Part shown: one piece after another, positions 1 to 6,140 of the stretch
How positions within the stretch are numbered: position 1 is the first letter of the stretch
How the letters are laid out: each line of letters begins with the position of its first letter
Origin: an uncultured Acholeplasmatales bacterium
Lineage (GTDB): Bacteria > Bacillota_I > Bacilli_A > ML615J-28 > CAG-698
Reading direction: 5' to 3'
NCBI GenBank assembly: GCA_937877075.1
Contig: CALEGD010000116.1
Location: forward strand, 1 to 11,664
Length of the DNA: 11,664 nucleotides
Notes under the pieces: model-generated
Told to the model about the DNA's origin: nothing
The model's input: the letters and a program-made list of their open reading frames with translations, nothing else
Database searches by the model: none
Made by a program: the position numbers and the translations under genes

Positions 1-265
1 CACCATTACTATTAAAGGTAATAGTATAATCTTTTGCCTTCCATTTCGCATAAAGAGTTATCCCTCCACTAGGCATAGTAGTAAATTCATATGCTGTTTC
101 TAGACTTGCATCACTATACCAATCAACAAAAGTATAATCAGCTTTAGTTGGATTAGTAGGTTTTACAACCACCGCTCCATATTCACTTGTTATTGAATTT
201 ACATCAGAACCACCATTACTATTAAAGGTAATAGTATAATCTTTTGCCTTCCATTTCGCATAAAG
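1..265 (-). repeat. 210-bp period direct repeat coding for B-repeats
   Basis: Bases 1-55 and 211-265 are identical and diverge at the next base (A at 56, G at 266). The period of 210 bp equals 70 codons, one B-repeat. The identical part codes for the junction LYAKWKAKDY-TITFNSNGG between repeats. Confidence 0.9.
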
Positions 266-517
266 GGTAAATACCAAATCTTTAGGTATATTACCTATAA
301 TTGGGGTTGAAAACTCTTCATCAAGATACCAACCAATAAAAGAATAATCATCTTTTAATGGAGTTGGTAATTTTTCTACATTAAAATCTTTTTCAGTTTG
401 GATGGATTCTATTGGCGATCCTCCGTTAGAATTAAAAGTAATTTTTGTCTCTTTACCACATGAAGCTACGAATAAAATAAGAATAAATGGAATAATTAAA
501 ATAATTTTTTTAAACAC
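1..517 (-). CDS. InlB B-repeat lipoprotein, 3' end off the window
   Basis: The start is the GTG at 517-515, preceded by AGGGGG (530-525) with a 7-nt gap. 172 codons are visible, with no stop before the left edge. The product begins with two lysines, a hydrophobic stretch (about residues 5-16) and a lipobox Val-Ala-Ser-Cys with Cys20, so it should be an exported lipoprotein anchored in the membrane. From residue 24 it is made of repeats of about 70 residues. Each starts like ITFNSNGG, has a central GWY or DWY and ends LYAKWKAKDY, the pattern of Listeria-Bacteroides (InlB B-) repeats (Pfam Flg_new family). Two full repeats and the start of a third are visible. Such repeats usually serve as stalks or adhesive modules on the cell surface; what this one binds cannot be told. 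The gene lies behind its own promoter and a terminator-containing leader. The truncation probably comes from assembly, because the edge lies exactly in a repeated segment. Confidence 0.85.
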   Translation of the reverse strand, partial: MFKKIILIIPFILILFVASCGKETKITFNSNGGSPIESIQTEKDFNVEKLPTPLKDDYSFIGWYLDEEFSTPIIGNIPKDLVFTLYAKWKAKDYTITFNSNGGSDVNSITSEYGAVVVKPTNPTKADYTFVDWYSDASLETAYEFTTMPSGGITLYAKWKAKDYTITFNSNG

Positions 518-562
518 TCTTATTCCCCCTTCGTTAAAAAAATTAGATTAAAAAGCATTGAG

Positions 563-608
563 AAAAAATAAAGACTCTAATAAGTGAAATAAACCACTGT
601 ATAGAGCC
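563..608 (-). terminator. U-tailed hairpin in the leader of the B-repeat lipoprotein gene
   Basis: Read on the minus strand, the arm 608-595 pairs with 586-573. There are 7 outer pairs (one G-U), a 3x3 internal loop, 4 inner pairs and an 8-nt loop, followed by TTTATTTTTT (572-563). This is a Rho-independent terminator by form. It lies between the promoter at 771-798 and the GTG at 517, about 30 nt before the ribosome site. It could attenuate the lipoprotein gene, or end a separate small RNA of about 200 nt. Confidence 0.6.
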
Positions 609-636
609 TAATTGCAAAAATAAGTAAAAACTAATT

Positions 637-652
637 ATTATACATGTATAAT
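637..652. promoter_or_regulatory. 16-bp perfect palindrome in the leader
   Basis: ATTATACATGTATAAT is a perfect palindrome and carries a TATAAT on each strand. Neither has a convincing -35 partner (no TTG-like hexamer at 16-18 nt), so it is not called as a promoter. It may be a repressor site, or fold as a hairpin in the leader RNA. In AT-rich DNA a chance palindrome is possible. Confidence 0.3.
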
Positions 653-770
653 GATATATATATGAAAGCAGAAGTTTTTCTTCTTATAAAGGAATGATAA
701 TTTCGTTGCAAAGTCCCCAAATAGCAACTTATAATTATATTAAAATAGTATAAACGAATTAATTAACTTT

Positions 771-798
771 ATTATAGCATAGTTGTCAATAAAGGCAA
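771..798 (-). promoter_or_regulatory. Promoter of the B-repeat lipoprotein gene
   Basis: Minus strand: TTGCCT (798-793), a 16-nt spacer, then TATAAT (776-771) with TG one base upstream (TGCTATAAT, an extended -10). Transcription should start near 764, giving a leader of about 245 nt before the GTG at 517. That is unusually long for this window. Confidence 0.65.
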
Positions 799-836
799 TA
801 TTAATCTAAATTTATTTCTACTCTCTAATTAGACCA

Positions 837-1162
837 ATGAGCATTAACCATTATTATAGAAAATTAGGTAAGTTATTTAAAAAAATACTAAGAATGGATA
901 TATAATTTCTGAGATTCTCAATGATATTGAAACTGATATAAATAATAATAATTGGAGTAAAACTGAAGAAAAGGCAAATGAAATAAAAAAAAGAATATTC
1001 AATAATGTTTCTAAAGTCATTCAATTTAGTGTTGAACGTGATGAATTAGTAGAAATTTATTTTAATCTCACTTACCTAGAGTGATAAATAAATTCTCCAG
1101 ATGTATCTAATCCAATTGCCCAGATATATATTTTAAAAGAGCATTGGAAAAAACATCGTTGA
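837..1162 (+). pseudogene. Broken small gene, unknown family
   Basis: An ATG at 837 opens a frame that reads MSINHYYRKLGKLFKK and then stops at 903. Slipping back one base at the A7 run (879-885) continues into a frame with coding character (IISEILNDIETDI, then KIFNN-like and VSKVIQFSVERDELVEIYF segments) as far as an adjacent TGA-TAA (1082-1087). The same frame goes on with INSPDVSNPIAQIYILKEHW to a TGA at 1160-1162. Joined, it would be a charged, mostly helical protein of about 108 residues. One frameshift and two neighbouring stops make decay the simplest reading. A homopolymer sequencing error could explain the frameshift but not the stops. No clear ribosome site precedes 837. I do not recognise the family. 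Confidence 0.45.
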
Positions 1163-1170
1163 ACTAATAT

Positions 1171-1449
1171 TTAAATTTTAAAAAATATTATCGCTCTTCT
1201 TTTTGTTCGCTTATGTTTCATAATTAAAATTTCTTTTACGATAGAAATCATTACTTCATATACTATTTCACTAAAAGACAAATTTGTTCTATCAAAAATC
1301 ATATATTGCTCCAGAGCTGCTAAACTATAATGTTTACAATAATAGTATGGCAGTGGTAAAAAAATTACTTGTTTGTTTTCATCAATATTTGAGTTATGAT
1401 AAATATAAATACTAAAGTCACCCCAAAAACTATTATTATATATCCAGAA
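1171..1449 (-). pseudogene. Open frame without start behind the membrane protein gene; frameshifted tail or small ORF
   Basis: This is a 92-codon open frame on the minus strand, stop TAA at 1173-1171. It overlaps the last 85 bases of the four-helix membrane protein gene in the -1 frame. Past that gene's stop it still reads like protein: VIFLPLPYYYC, then LAALEQYMIFDRTN, then SEIVYEVMISIVKEIL, ending in a basic KHKRTKRR tail. There is no start at its upstream end. An internal ATG at 1302-1300 has GGAG six bases upstream and would give 43 residues. It may be the frameshifted C-terminus of an older, longer protein, a separate small basic protein, or chance. Family unknown. Confidence 0.3.
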
Positions 1450-1745
1450 TTACTATATTGAATTACATAATAAATAAAACTTACTTCTACTATACTACTA
1501 ATTATTATCAAAATATTATTTAACCCTCTTTTGTAAAGTTTCTGATATAAATAATATAAAAGTGAAGCCATATAAAACCAGAGAGATAACTTAATAAAAA
1601 GTAATAATTTGCGATAATGTAATTCAATTTTAAACAATTCCAAATCTCCAAAATCCTTAGGTAAAATACTATCAATAATCAATTCACCCATCATATAAGA
1701 TATGATTATAAATAATATTAATAGAAAATACATGCTTTTTTTCAT
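1365..1745 (-). CDS. Small four-helix membrane protein, unknown function
   Basis: 126 residues. The ATG at 1745 follows a very strong AGGGGGAGGG (1760-1751) with a 5-nt gap. Four hydrophobic segments lie at about residues 5-24, 47-67, 76-95 and 101-121, and the loop between helices 1 and 2 (25-46) carries mixed charges. No catalytic or transport motif is visible and the family is not recognised. It is transcribed alone: the serpin terminator sits just upstream and its own promoter lies at 1869-1896. No terminator is evident behind it, and an open frame in the -1 phase continues to 1171, so the C-terminus may once have been longer. Confidence 0.65.
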   Translation of the reverse strand: MKKSMYFLLILFIIISYMMGELIIDSILPKDFGDLELFKIELHYRKLLLFIKLSLWFYMASLLYYLYQKLYKRGLNNILIIISSIVEVSFIYYVIQYSNSGYIIIVFGVTLVFIFIITQILMKTNK

Positions 1746-1868
1746 TTATACCCTCCCCCTTTTAACTAAATAAACAATAAACATAACTTTTTTTAAAAAA
1801 TAAATAAATCAAAAGAAAACTTGTTAATTCCCAATCAATAAAATCACTTTATAAGTTTCATTAAACAA

Positions 1869-1896
1869 ATTATATCATACACTAAGCGATTGTAAA
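1869..1896 (-). promoter_or_regulatory. Promoter of the four-helix membrane protein gene
   Basis: Minus strand: TTTACA (1896-1891), a 16-nt spacer and TATAAT (1874-1869) with an extended -10 (TGATATAAT). The expected start is near 1862, giving a leader of about 115 nt. The -35 lies only 11 bp past the terminator U-tract of the upstream operon, so the two units are cleanly separated. Confidence 0.65.
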
Positions 1897-1906
1897 AGAA
1901 TGTCAC

Positions 1907-1929
1907 AAAAAAAGAGGCTGTTAGCCTCT
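1907..1929 (-). terminator. Terminator of the GH43-serpin operon
   Basis: Minus strand: AGAGGCT (1929-1923), loop AAC, AGCCTCT (1919-1913), then seven T (1913-1907). The 7-bp stem is perfect, with four or five G-C pairs in otherwise AT-rich DNA. It starts about 20 nt after the double TAA that ends the serpin gene. Confidence 0.9.
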
Positions 1930-1948
1930 GATAGAATGAATCATCTTA

Positions 1949-3217
1949 TTATACAGCCTCTTTAGCGGCTGGATTTTGTATAAGACCGACAAAGAGGGGG
2001 ATTCCACTGCCGTCCTTGATAATATAGATAAAGGGGCGATTAAGTTCAAAGTATATTTCTTCAGCTGCCGATTCTTTTACAACAATTCCGGTAACTGCAG
2101 CTGCTTTAACACCAGCTTCGCTGAATTCAATACCGGCGTTTTGCTTTACTTCAGAAACAAATAGTCCGCGACCCTTACTCATTAAATCTAAGGAATTACT
2201 ATTTGAATCAAAAACTTCATTTACTCCTAGTTTCATTAAAGGGTCATTTAGTTGAAATTCGGAAAAGTATTTAAATTTCGGAACAAAAAATGCAACTTTT
2301 GTATGACTATTTGAAATATTCATAGCTTCAGATAATACTTCGGGATCAAGAAGACTAAAGACATTAACACCTACTTTAGGAAGAATATAGGTGATGCTGG
2401 CGTTATTTTCGAAATAATCTTCTGCTACCTGGTAATTTGAGGTTTCCTTATATTGACTATTAACACTATGTTTCATAAACTCAACTTGAACTTTTCCATC
2501 CGTTGTGAAGAAGTCCCGCATTCCGGTATCCTTCTTTTCGAAACTCACTTTCCACTTATTATCAAAATATATCGTATTTAATAATAAAATAATTGTATCA
2601 CTCGGAACATTAAATTTGGCTTTTGTTAGTTCTAAAAAATCTTCAGTATAATAGTTAATCCAATCAATAATATTTTGATGACCAACTGAGTCAAAATTTG
2701 TTTGATAGCTTTCCGCATAATAATCTTCCGCAAGTACCTTTAGGTAATCATCTTCAACCGGATAATTATTCCGAAACCAAATAGAATTAGCCAGTCTTAA
2801 CATACCATTCTTGTTTTTATAGAAATTATTAGTATAAACAGTCTTCATTGCTATTCTATTTGCCGGACGATCTAAACCTAGTAAGTCCTCAATTTCAACT
2901 TTAGCTTCTTCATTTGATACCCCTTCGAGCAACATTGATAGTGCCATATATAGACTTAAAGGTGAATAAACATAATTCTTTTCTTCAAGAAAAAGTTCCG
3001 GCATCGTCTTCATGGTGAATGCTTTTAAAGCGGATACAGTTTCAAGAGAAATATCATCCGCTTTTATACTTGAACTAGGATATGTAACTTCATTTAAGGT
3101 TTTGAAGTTTTCCGTTTGTTGGAAGTTTATTGGTTTAGTTTCATTAGAACAGCCAACTAAAGCAAATATCCCGATTATTAAAAAGAACATTGTAATAAGT
3201 TTTAAAAATTGTTTCAT
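1949..3217 (-). CDS. Lipoprotein serpin (serine protease inhibitor)
   Basis: 422 residues. The ATG at 3217 follows AGGAGG (3229-3224) with a 6-nt gap, and the gene ends in two TAA codons. Residues 1-23 are a lipoprotein signal (hydrophobic 7-20, lipobox LVGC, Cys23), so the inhibitor should be tethered outside the membrane. A linker to about residue 58 leads into a serpin fold of normal length (about 58-416). Diagnostic parts are YSPLSLYMALSMLLEG near the N-terminus, LLNTIYFDNKWKVSF in the middle, the hinge EAGVKAAAVTG (367-377) and the serpin signature LNRPFIYII (392-400) followed by PLFVGLIQNP. Gly369 and the small residues 372-374 at the P15 and P12-P10 positions are typical of inhibitory serpins. 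Counting from the hinge puts P1 at Ser383; aligning the C-terminal signature puts it at Ala384. Either suggests an elastase- or subtilisin-like target. It is the second gene of an operon with the GH43 enzyme, 32 nt downstream. Confidence 0.95.
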   Translation of the reverse strand: MKQFLKLITMFFLIIGIFALVGCSNETKPINFQQTENFKTLNEVTYPSSSIKADDISLETVSALKAFTMKTMPELFLEEKNYVYSPLSLYMALSMLLEGVSNEEAKVEIEDLLGLDRPANRIAMKTVYTNNFYKNKNGMLRLANSIWFRNNYPVEDDYLKVLAEDYYAESYQTNFDSVGHQNIIDWINYYTEDFLELTKAKFNVPSDTIILLLNTIYFDNKWKVSFEKKDTGMRDFFTTDGKVQVEFMKHSVNSQYKETSNYQVAEDYFENNASITYILPKVGVNVFSLLDPEVLSEAMNISNSHTKVAFFVPKFKYFSEFQLNDPLMKLGVNEVFDSNSNSLDLMSKGRGLFVSEVKQNAGIEFSEAGVKAAAVTGIVVKESAAEEIYFELNRPFIYIIKDGSGIPLFVGLIQNPAAKEAV

Positions 3218-3249
3218 ATTTTGCCTCCTATATATAATAACGTTTGAAC

Positions 3250-4701
3250 TTACATTTTTATTTGAAAATTTTTAAAATCAGCAAAACCTTGAGTCTTTGT
3301 TTTCGAAAAACAAAAGATTCCGACTACCGCTCCAACCCAAATGCCAGGAACTGCTTGAAAATCTTTATAGATGTCTTTAAAGTTGTTTTCGGAAGAAATA
3401 AAAAATTTACAGAAAGCATTTTTCTTTACTTCGAGTTTTATCGAGACCTTATTTCCGACTTCAAAATAGAGTTCTTCTCTTTCTGTTTTATTATTGCCTT
3501 TAATTGAAAAAACAACATACTTTCCTTGGTTTTGTTTGATTCCTAAGGCAAAATACTCAACTCCTAGTACCGTAAGTCCGGCGTAAATTTGATCGGATTT
3601 TGAATTAAGAGTTAAACTTGTAGAAAGCGTAAAACTTTCCGACGGGAACTTTTGAGTTAAGACATTAGGAAGTAAATTTAAACTTTGATACTCATGATCA
3701 GCAACAAAGAGTCTGAGCCCTGGTTTCAACATTTGATACCAATTCTTCTGGTGATTGGCTTGCCATTGCCACTGCAACCCTAATCTATTAGCGGTAAAAT
3801 CATCACTGTTAGCTAGAGTTACAGGTTTATCTCGACTTATTGGAACATTCCATTTTAAGACCGGCTCACCATTAAGGCCGATTATCGGCCAATCCTCTTC
3901 CCAAATTAAAGGTTGGAGATGGGTTATTCTACCATATGCTCCTTTGTCTTGGAAATGAATAAACCAGTTTCCACCTTCAGAGTCATCAATCCAAGCGCCT
4001 TGATGCGGTCCGTTTACATTTGTTTTTCTTTGACTTAAGACAATCTTATCTTCATAAGGTCCGTAGATATTTCGCGATCGTAAGACAGTTTGCCAACCAT
4101 AAGTAACCCCTCCCGCCGGAGCAAAGATATAATAGTAGCCGTTTCTTTTATATAATTTCGGCCCCTCTATTGTTTTATGATAAAGCTTTCCGTCAAAGAG
4201 TAATCTTCCTTCATCCAGTAATAAAGTTCCTTCCGGATTCATTTGACTAATCCATAAAACACTATTAAACCCCGTCCTGCTTCTCGCAAAAGCATTTACT
4301 AAATAGGCCTTCCCATCATCATCCCAAAAAGGACAAGGATCTATCCAACCTTTTACTTCTTTAATCAATTTTAATTCTTCCCATTTACCATAAGGGTCTT
4401 TAGCTTTACTCATAAAAATCCCCTCATCGGGAGTACTGAAAAAGACATAGTAAAAACCATTATGATAACGAATGCTTGGTGCCCAAACCCCTTCTCCGTG
4501 TCTTGGGATATCATAGTAAGCAAAAGGAAGTTTTTCGGAAACATAATTAATGATTTCCCAATGAACAAGATCTACTGAATGAAGAAGAGGCAGACAAGGG
4601 GTTGTGTGTAAACTAGAAGCAACTAGAAAATAATCATCCCCCACTCTGATGACATCGGGATCAGAATAGTCAGCATGGATTATCGGATTTGTATATTTCA
4701 T
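3250..4701 (-). CDS. GH43 family glycosidase (beta-xylosidase / alpha-L-arabinofuranosidase type)
   Basis: 483 residues. The ATG at 4701 follows GGAG (4712-4709) with a 7-nt gap. The N-terminal part (about 1-290) is a five-bladed propeller of glycoside hydrolase family 43. Asp14 in YSDPDVIR should be the general base, Asp121 in GWIDPCPFWDDDG the pKa modulator and Glu179 in TIEGPKLY the general acid. His233 in GPHQGAW matches the conserved metal or active-site His. Residues about 300-483 form a beta-sandwich (LGLQWQWQANH onward), the C-terminal domain of GH43 xylosidases that usually helps close the active site. All key residues are present. There is no signal peptide, so it should act in the cytoplasm on imported xylo- or arabino-oligosaccharides; the exact sugar cannot be read from sequence. 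It is the first gene of an operon with the serpin. No transporter or regulator gene is in the window. Confidence 0.93.
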   Translation of the reverse strand: MKYTNPIIHADYSDPDVIRVGDDYFLVASSLHTTPCLPLLHSVDLVHWEIINYVSEKLPFAYYDIPRHGEGVWAPSIRYHNGFYYVFFSTPDEGIFMSKAKDPYGKWEELKLIKEVKGWIDPCPFWDDDGKAYLVNAFARSRTGFNSVLWISQMNPEGTLLLDEGRLLFDGKLYHKTIEGPKLYKRNGYYYIFAPAGGVTYGWQTVLRSRNIYGPYEDKIVLSQRKTNVNGPHQGAWIDDSEGGNWFIHFQDKGAYGRITHLQPLIWEEDWPIIGLNGEPVLKWNVPISRDKPVTLANSDDFTANRLGLQWQWQANHQKNWYQMLKPGLRLFVADHEYQSLNLLPNVLTQKFPSESFTLSTSLTLNSKSDQIYAGLTVLGVEYFALGIKQNQGKYVVFSIKGNNKTEREELYFEVGNKVSIKLEVKKNAFCKFFISSENNFKDIYKDFQAVPGIWVGAVVGIFCFSKTKTQGFADFKNFQIKM

Positions 4702-4763
4702 AATAATTCTCCATAATATAATAAAATTTCCTTTTAATAATTAAATCTTAACTTAATAGATTT

Positions 4764-4792
4764 ATTATATCAGTTTACTGCTTTACAAACAA
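4764..4792 (-). promoter_or_regulatory. Promoter of the GH43-serpin operon
   Basis: Minus strand: TTGTTT (4792-4787), a 17-nt spacer and TATAAT (4769-4764) with an extended -10 (TGATATAAT). Only TTG of the -35 fits consensus. The spacer region 4773-4790 begins GTTT and ends AAAC (plus strand) and repeats TTTAC twice, which could be a regulator site, but it does not match the CcpA cre consensus. The leader is about 55 nt. Confidence 0.6.
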
Positions 4793-4820
4793 TATCTCAC
4801 CCATAAACCAAAGCAAGCAA

Positions 4821-4849
4821 TTGCCCATTACTCAAGATTTTGTTATAAT
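4821..4849 (+). promoter_or_regulatory. Promoter of the Imm5-like gene
   Basis: TTGCCC (4821-4826), a 17-nt spacer and TATAAT (4844-4849) with an extended -10 (TGTTATAAT). It faces away from the GH43 promoter: the two -35 boxes are about 28 bp apart, so a regulator bound between them could affect both units. Confidence 0.65.
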
Positions 4850-4879
4850 ATAAACAAAGTTTTTTAAGAGGTTAGTATT

Positions 4880-5455
4880 ATGTTTGAAGATGTAGAAGAA
4901 AAAGTTAAGATGAATAATCAATTATTCTTTTCCCATTCGAGCGAGTCTTTACAGGAATTAATTAAACTAATGAAAGCACAAAAACACCGGACAATTGTAA
5001 TGTGGGCTTTTGATTGTGCCAAAGAAACTTTAAAGCAATTTGAAGAAAAATATCCTCATGAGAAAAGGCCCAGAAACTGTTTAGAACTTTGTGAGGATTG
5101 GTCAAAAGGAAAGATTAAGATGCCGATAGCAAAAAAAGCTATCTTAGATTCACATGCTGTTGCCAAAGAAATTGAAGACAAAGAATATGGAGCTCTATGC
5201 CATGCCATCGGTCATGCCGGAGCAACAGTCCATGTAGAAACTCATGGGATTGGGTTACCAATCTATGAGTTAACCTCAATTGTTTTAAAATTCGGAAAAG
5301 AAAACTACCAAGAACATATAAAAGAGAAAATAAAATATTATTATGATCGATTAATGTTTTGGAATGAAAATATCGATAAGATAAATTATAATTGGGTTGG
5401 TTTTTTATTAAAAGATAATTTAAAGCATAATGACAAAACAAAGGCTTCCGAGTAA
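4880..5455 (+). CDS. Imm5-like putative immunity protein
   Basis: 191 residues. The ATG at 4880 follows AAGAGG (4866-4871) with an 8-nt gap; the next Met, at residue 11, lacks a ribosome site. Residues about 38-135 carry the pattern of the Imm5-like family: MWAFDCAKETL, a FEEKYP-x-x-KRPR turn (residues 54-65), LELCEDWSKGKI, an alanine/histidine helix DSHAVAKEI, and GALCHAIGHAGATVHVETH with His108, His112, His118 and His122. The family is named as a putative immunity protein of polymorphic toxin systems; that role is a prediction from gene context in other genomes. Here no toxin gene is adjacent, so it is an orphan. Residues about 140-191 form a charged helical tail rich in Lys and Tyr. No signal peptide or membrane segment is present, so it is cytoplasmic. 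It is transcribed alone, divergently from GH43. Confidence 0.7.
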   Translation: MFEDVEEKVKMNNQLFFSHSSESLQELIKLMKAQKHRTIVMWAFDCAKETLKQFEEKYPHEKRPRNCLELCEDWSKGKIKMPIAKKAILDSHAVAKEIEDKEYGALCHAIGHAGATVHVETHGIGLPIYELTSIVLKFGKENYQEHIKEKIKYYYDRLMFWNENIDKINYNWVGFLLKDNLKHNDKTKASE

Positions 5456-5471
5456 TCTCAGAAGCCTTTTT
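5442..5471 (+). terminator. Terminator of the Imm5-like gene, overlapping its stop codon
   Basis: AGGCTTC (5442-5448) pairs with GAAGCCT (5461-5467). An inner GAG/CTC stem closes a TAAT loop, and TTTTT follows (5467-5471). The TAA stop (5453-5455) lies in the loop, so the last codons are part of the terminator. On the minus strand the hairpin is followed by TTTGTTTTG, so it may also stop transcription from the 68-residue gene. Confidence 0.85.
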
Positions 5472-5589
5472 ATAATTGATCAGTAAATTTAAAAAATAAT
5501 AATCAATTACCTAGAGATTTTTTTCAGCAGCTTGATCCTCTGAATAAGTCCTTTAGGATTTAAAAAGGAAAATTATTAAGCAGCTAAGA
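5456..5589. other. Short intergenic stretch
   Basis: Apart from the terminator tail nothing is certain. On the minus strand a 21-codon open piece ending at a TAA reads LNPKGLIQRIKLLKKISR; it has no start codon or ribosome site and may be chance or a gene remnant. Confidence 0.3.
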
Positions 5590-5796
5590 TTAACAACTTT
5601 CCAACAAGAATATTGCCCTTTTGTAAAGGGAATCAAATTCACATCCGCAAGAACCACATTCTCGATCAGCTTGAAGGATAGCCGAAATTAGACGCTTTTT
5701 ACTACCTTTGTTTTCAATCCACTCTTTGGCCGGTATTGAAATCAAATCCCAACCCGATTCAGCAAACTTACTCATAATCTCACGCAACTCACTCAT
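5590..5796 (-). CDS. Small Cys-rich protein, unknown function
   Basis: 68 residues. The ATG at 5796 follows GGGGAG (5811-5806) with a 9-nt gap, and the gene ends in TAA. The N-terminal half is amphipathic (LREIMSKFAESGWDLISIPAKEWI). The C-terminal half has ECGSCGCEFDSLYKRAIFLLESC, with Cys47, Cys50 and Cys52 packed as C-x-x-C-x-C plus a last-residue Cys68. That arrangement could hold a metal such as zinc or be redox active. The residue mix and ribosome site argue for a real gene; it resembles small conserved hypothetical proteins of Firmicutes with a CGSCGCEFD core, but I know no function. No clear promoter is visible; a 9-bp inverted repeat lies 41 bp upstream. Confidence 0.65.
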   Translation of the reverse strand: MSELREIMSKFAESGWDLISIPAKEWIENKGSKKRLISAILQADRECGSCGCEFDSLYKRAIFLLESC

Positions 5797-5836
5797 TAAT
5801 TAATTCTCCCCTTTTTTAATATAAATTCATTCCCGC

Positions 5837-5860
5837 CAAAGTTTTTCTTTGAAAACTTTG
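5837..5860. repeat. 9-bp perfect inverted repeat upstream of the Cys-rich gene
   Basis: CAAAGTTTT (5837-5845) and AAAACTTTG (5852-5860) are exact reverse complements with a 6-bp loop. No T-run follows on either strand, so it is not a standard terminator. It lies between the broken frame at 5862-6137 and the ribosome site of the 68-residue gene, where it could be an operator or an RNA structure. Confidence 0.5.
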
Positions 5861-5861
5861 A

Positions 5862-6137
5862 TTAGCAGATTATGATCTTGGTCAAAACAAATTCAAAATC
5901 CAAACCATCCTCTTCAAAAAAATGTTTAACACAACAGTTCTAAGCTCCCGGAACTTCATAAATGACTATAACTAGATTGGGAAGATTGATTTCTTCAAAA
6001 GTTTCCTTAATTCTCATCTTCTCTTCTCCCCAAAGGTAATGCAAATAATATTGATTGGCAGAATCTCCTAACATTGATATTTCATAAGTCTCCTTAGTTT
6101 GCTTTAAATAACAGGATAAAGAATAAATTTCCTTAGT
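5862..6137 (-). pseudogene. Frame interrupted by an amber codon, unknown family
   Basis: On the minus strand an open frame runs from just after a TAA (6140-6138). It reads CYLKQTKETYEISMLGDSAN, then YYLHYLWGEEKMRIKETFEE and INLPNLVIVIYEVPGA, to a TAG at 5942-5940. It continues in the same frame as NCCVKHFFEEDGLDFEFVLT to TAA at 5864-5862. Both sides have coding-like composition, with acidic helices and a hydrophobic strand. AAGGAG does occur, but the ATG correctly spaced from it is in another frame and stops after five codons. The simplest reading is a decayed gene of about 90 codons whose start and frame are lost. I do not recognise the family. Confidence 0.4.
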
Positions 6138-6140
6138 TTA

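Noticed and set aside
609..764. Known riboswitch or T-box in the lipoprotein leader
   Set aside because: I found no T-box GGNACC core and no match to the fluoride, preQ1, SAM or cyclic dinucleotide cores I know, so only the structural description is kept.
784..789. Perfect TTGACA on the minus strand as a -35 box
   Set aside because: It is only 7 nt from the TATAAT at 771-776. TTGCCT at 793-798 has the proper 16-nt spacing.
837..1162. TGA read as Trp (Mycoplasma code)
   Set aside because: Trp is encoded by TGG throughout the intact genes and no intact gene contains an in-frame TGA. The broken gene also has a TAA next to its TGA.
4773..4790. CcpA cre site at the GH43 promoter
   Set aside because: Only the outer GTTT/AAAC arms are symmetric and the central CG of the cre consensus is missing.
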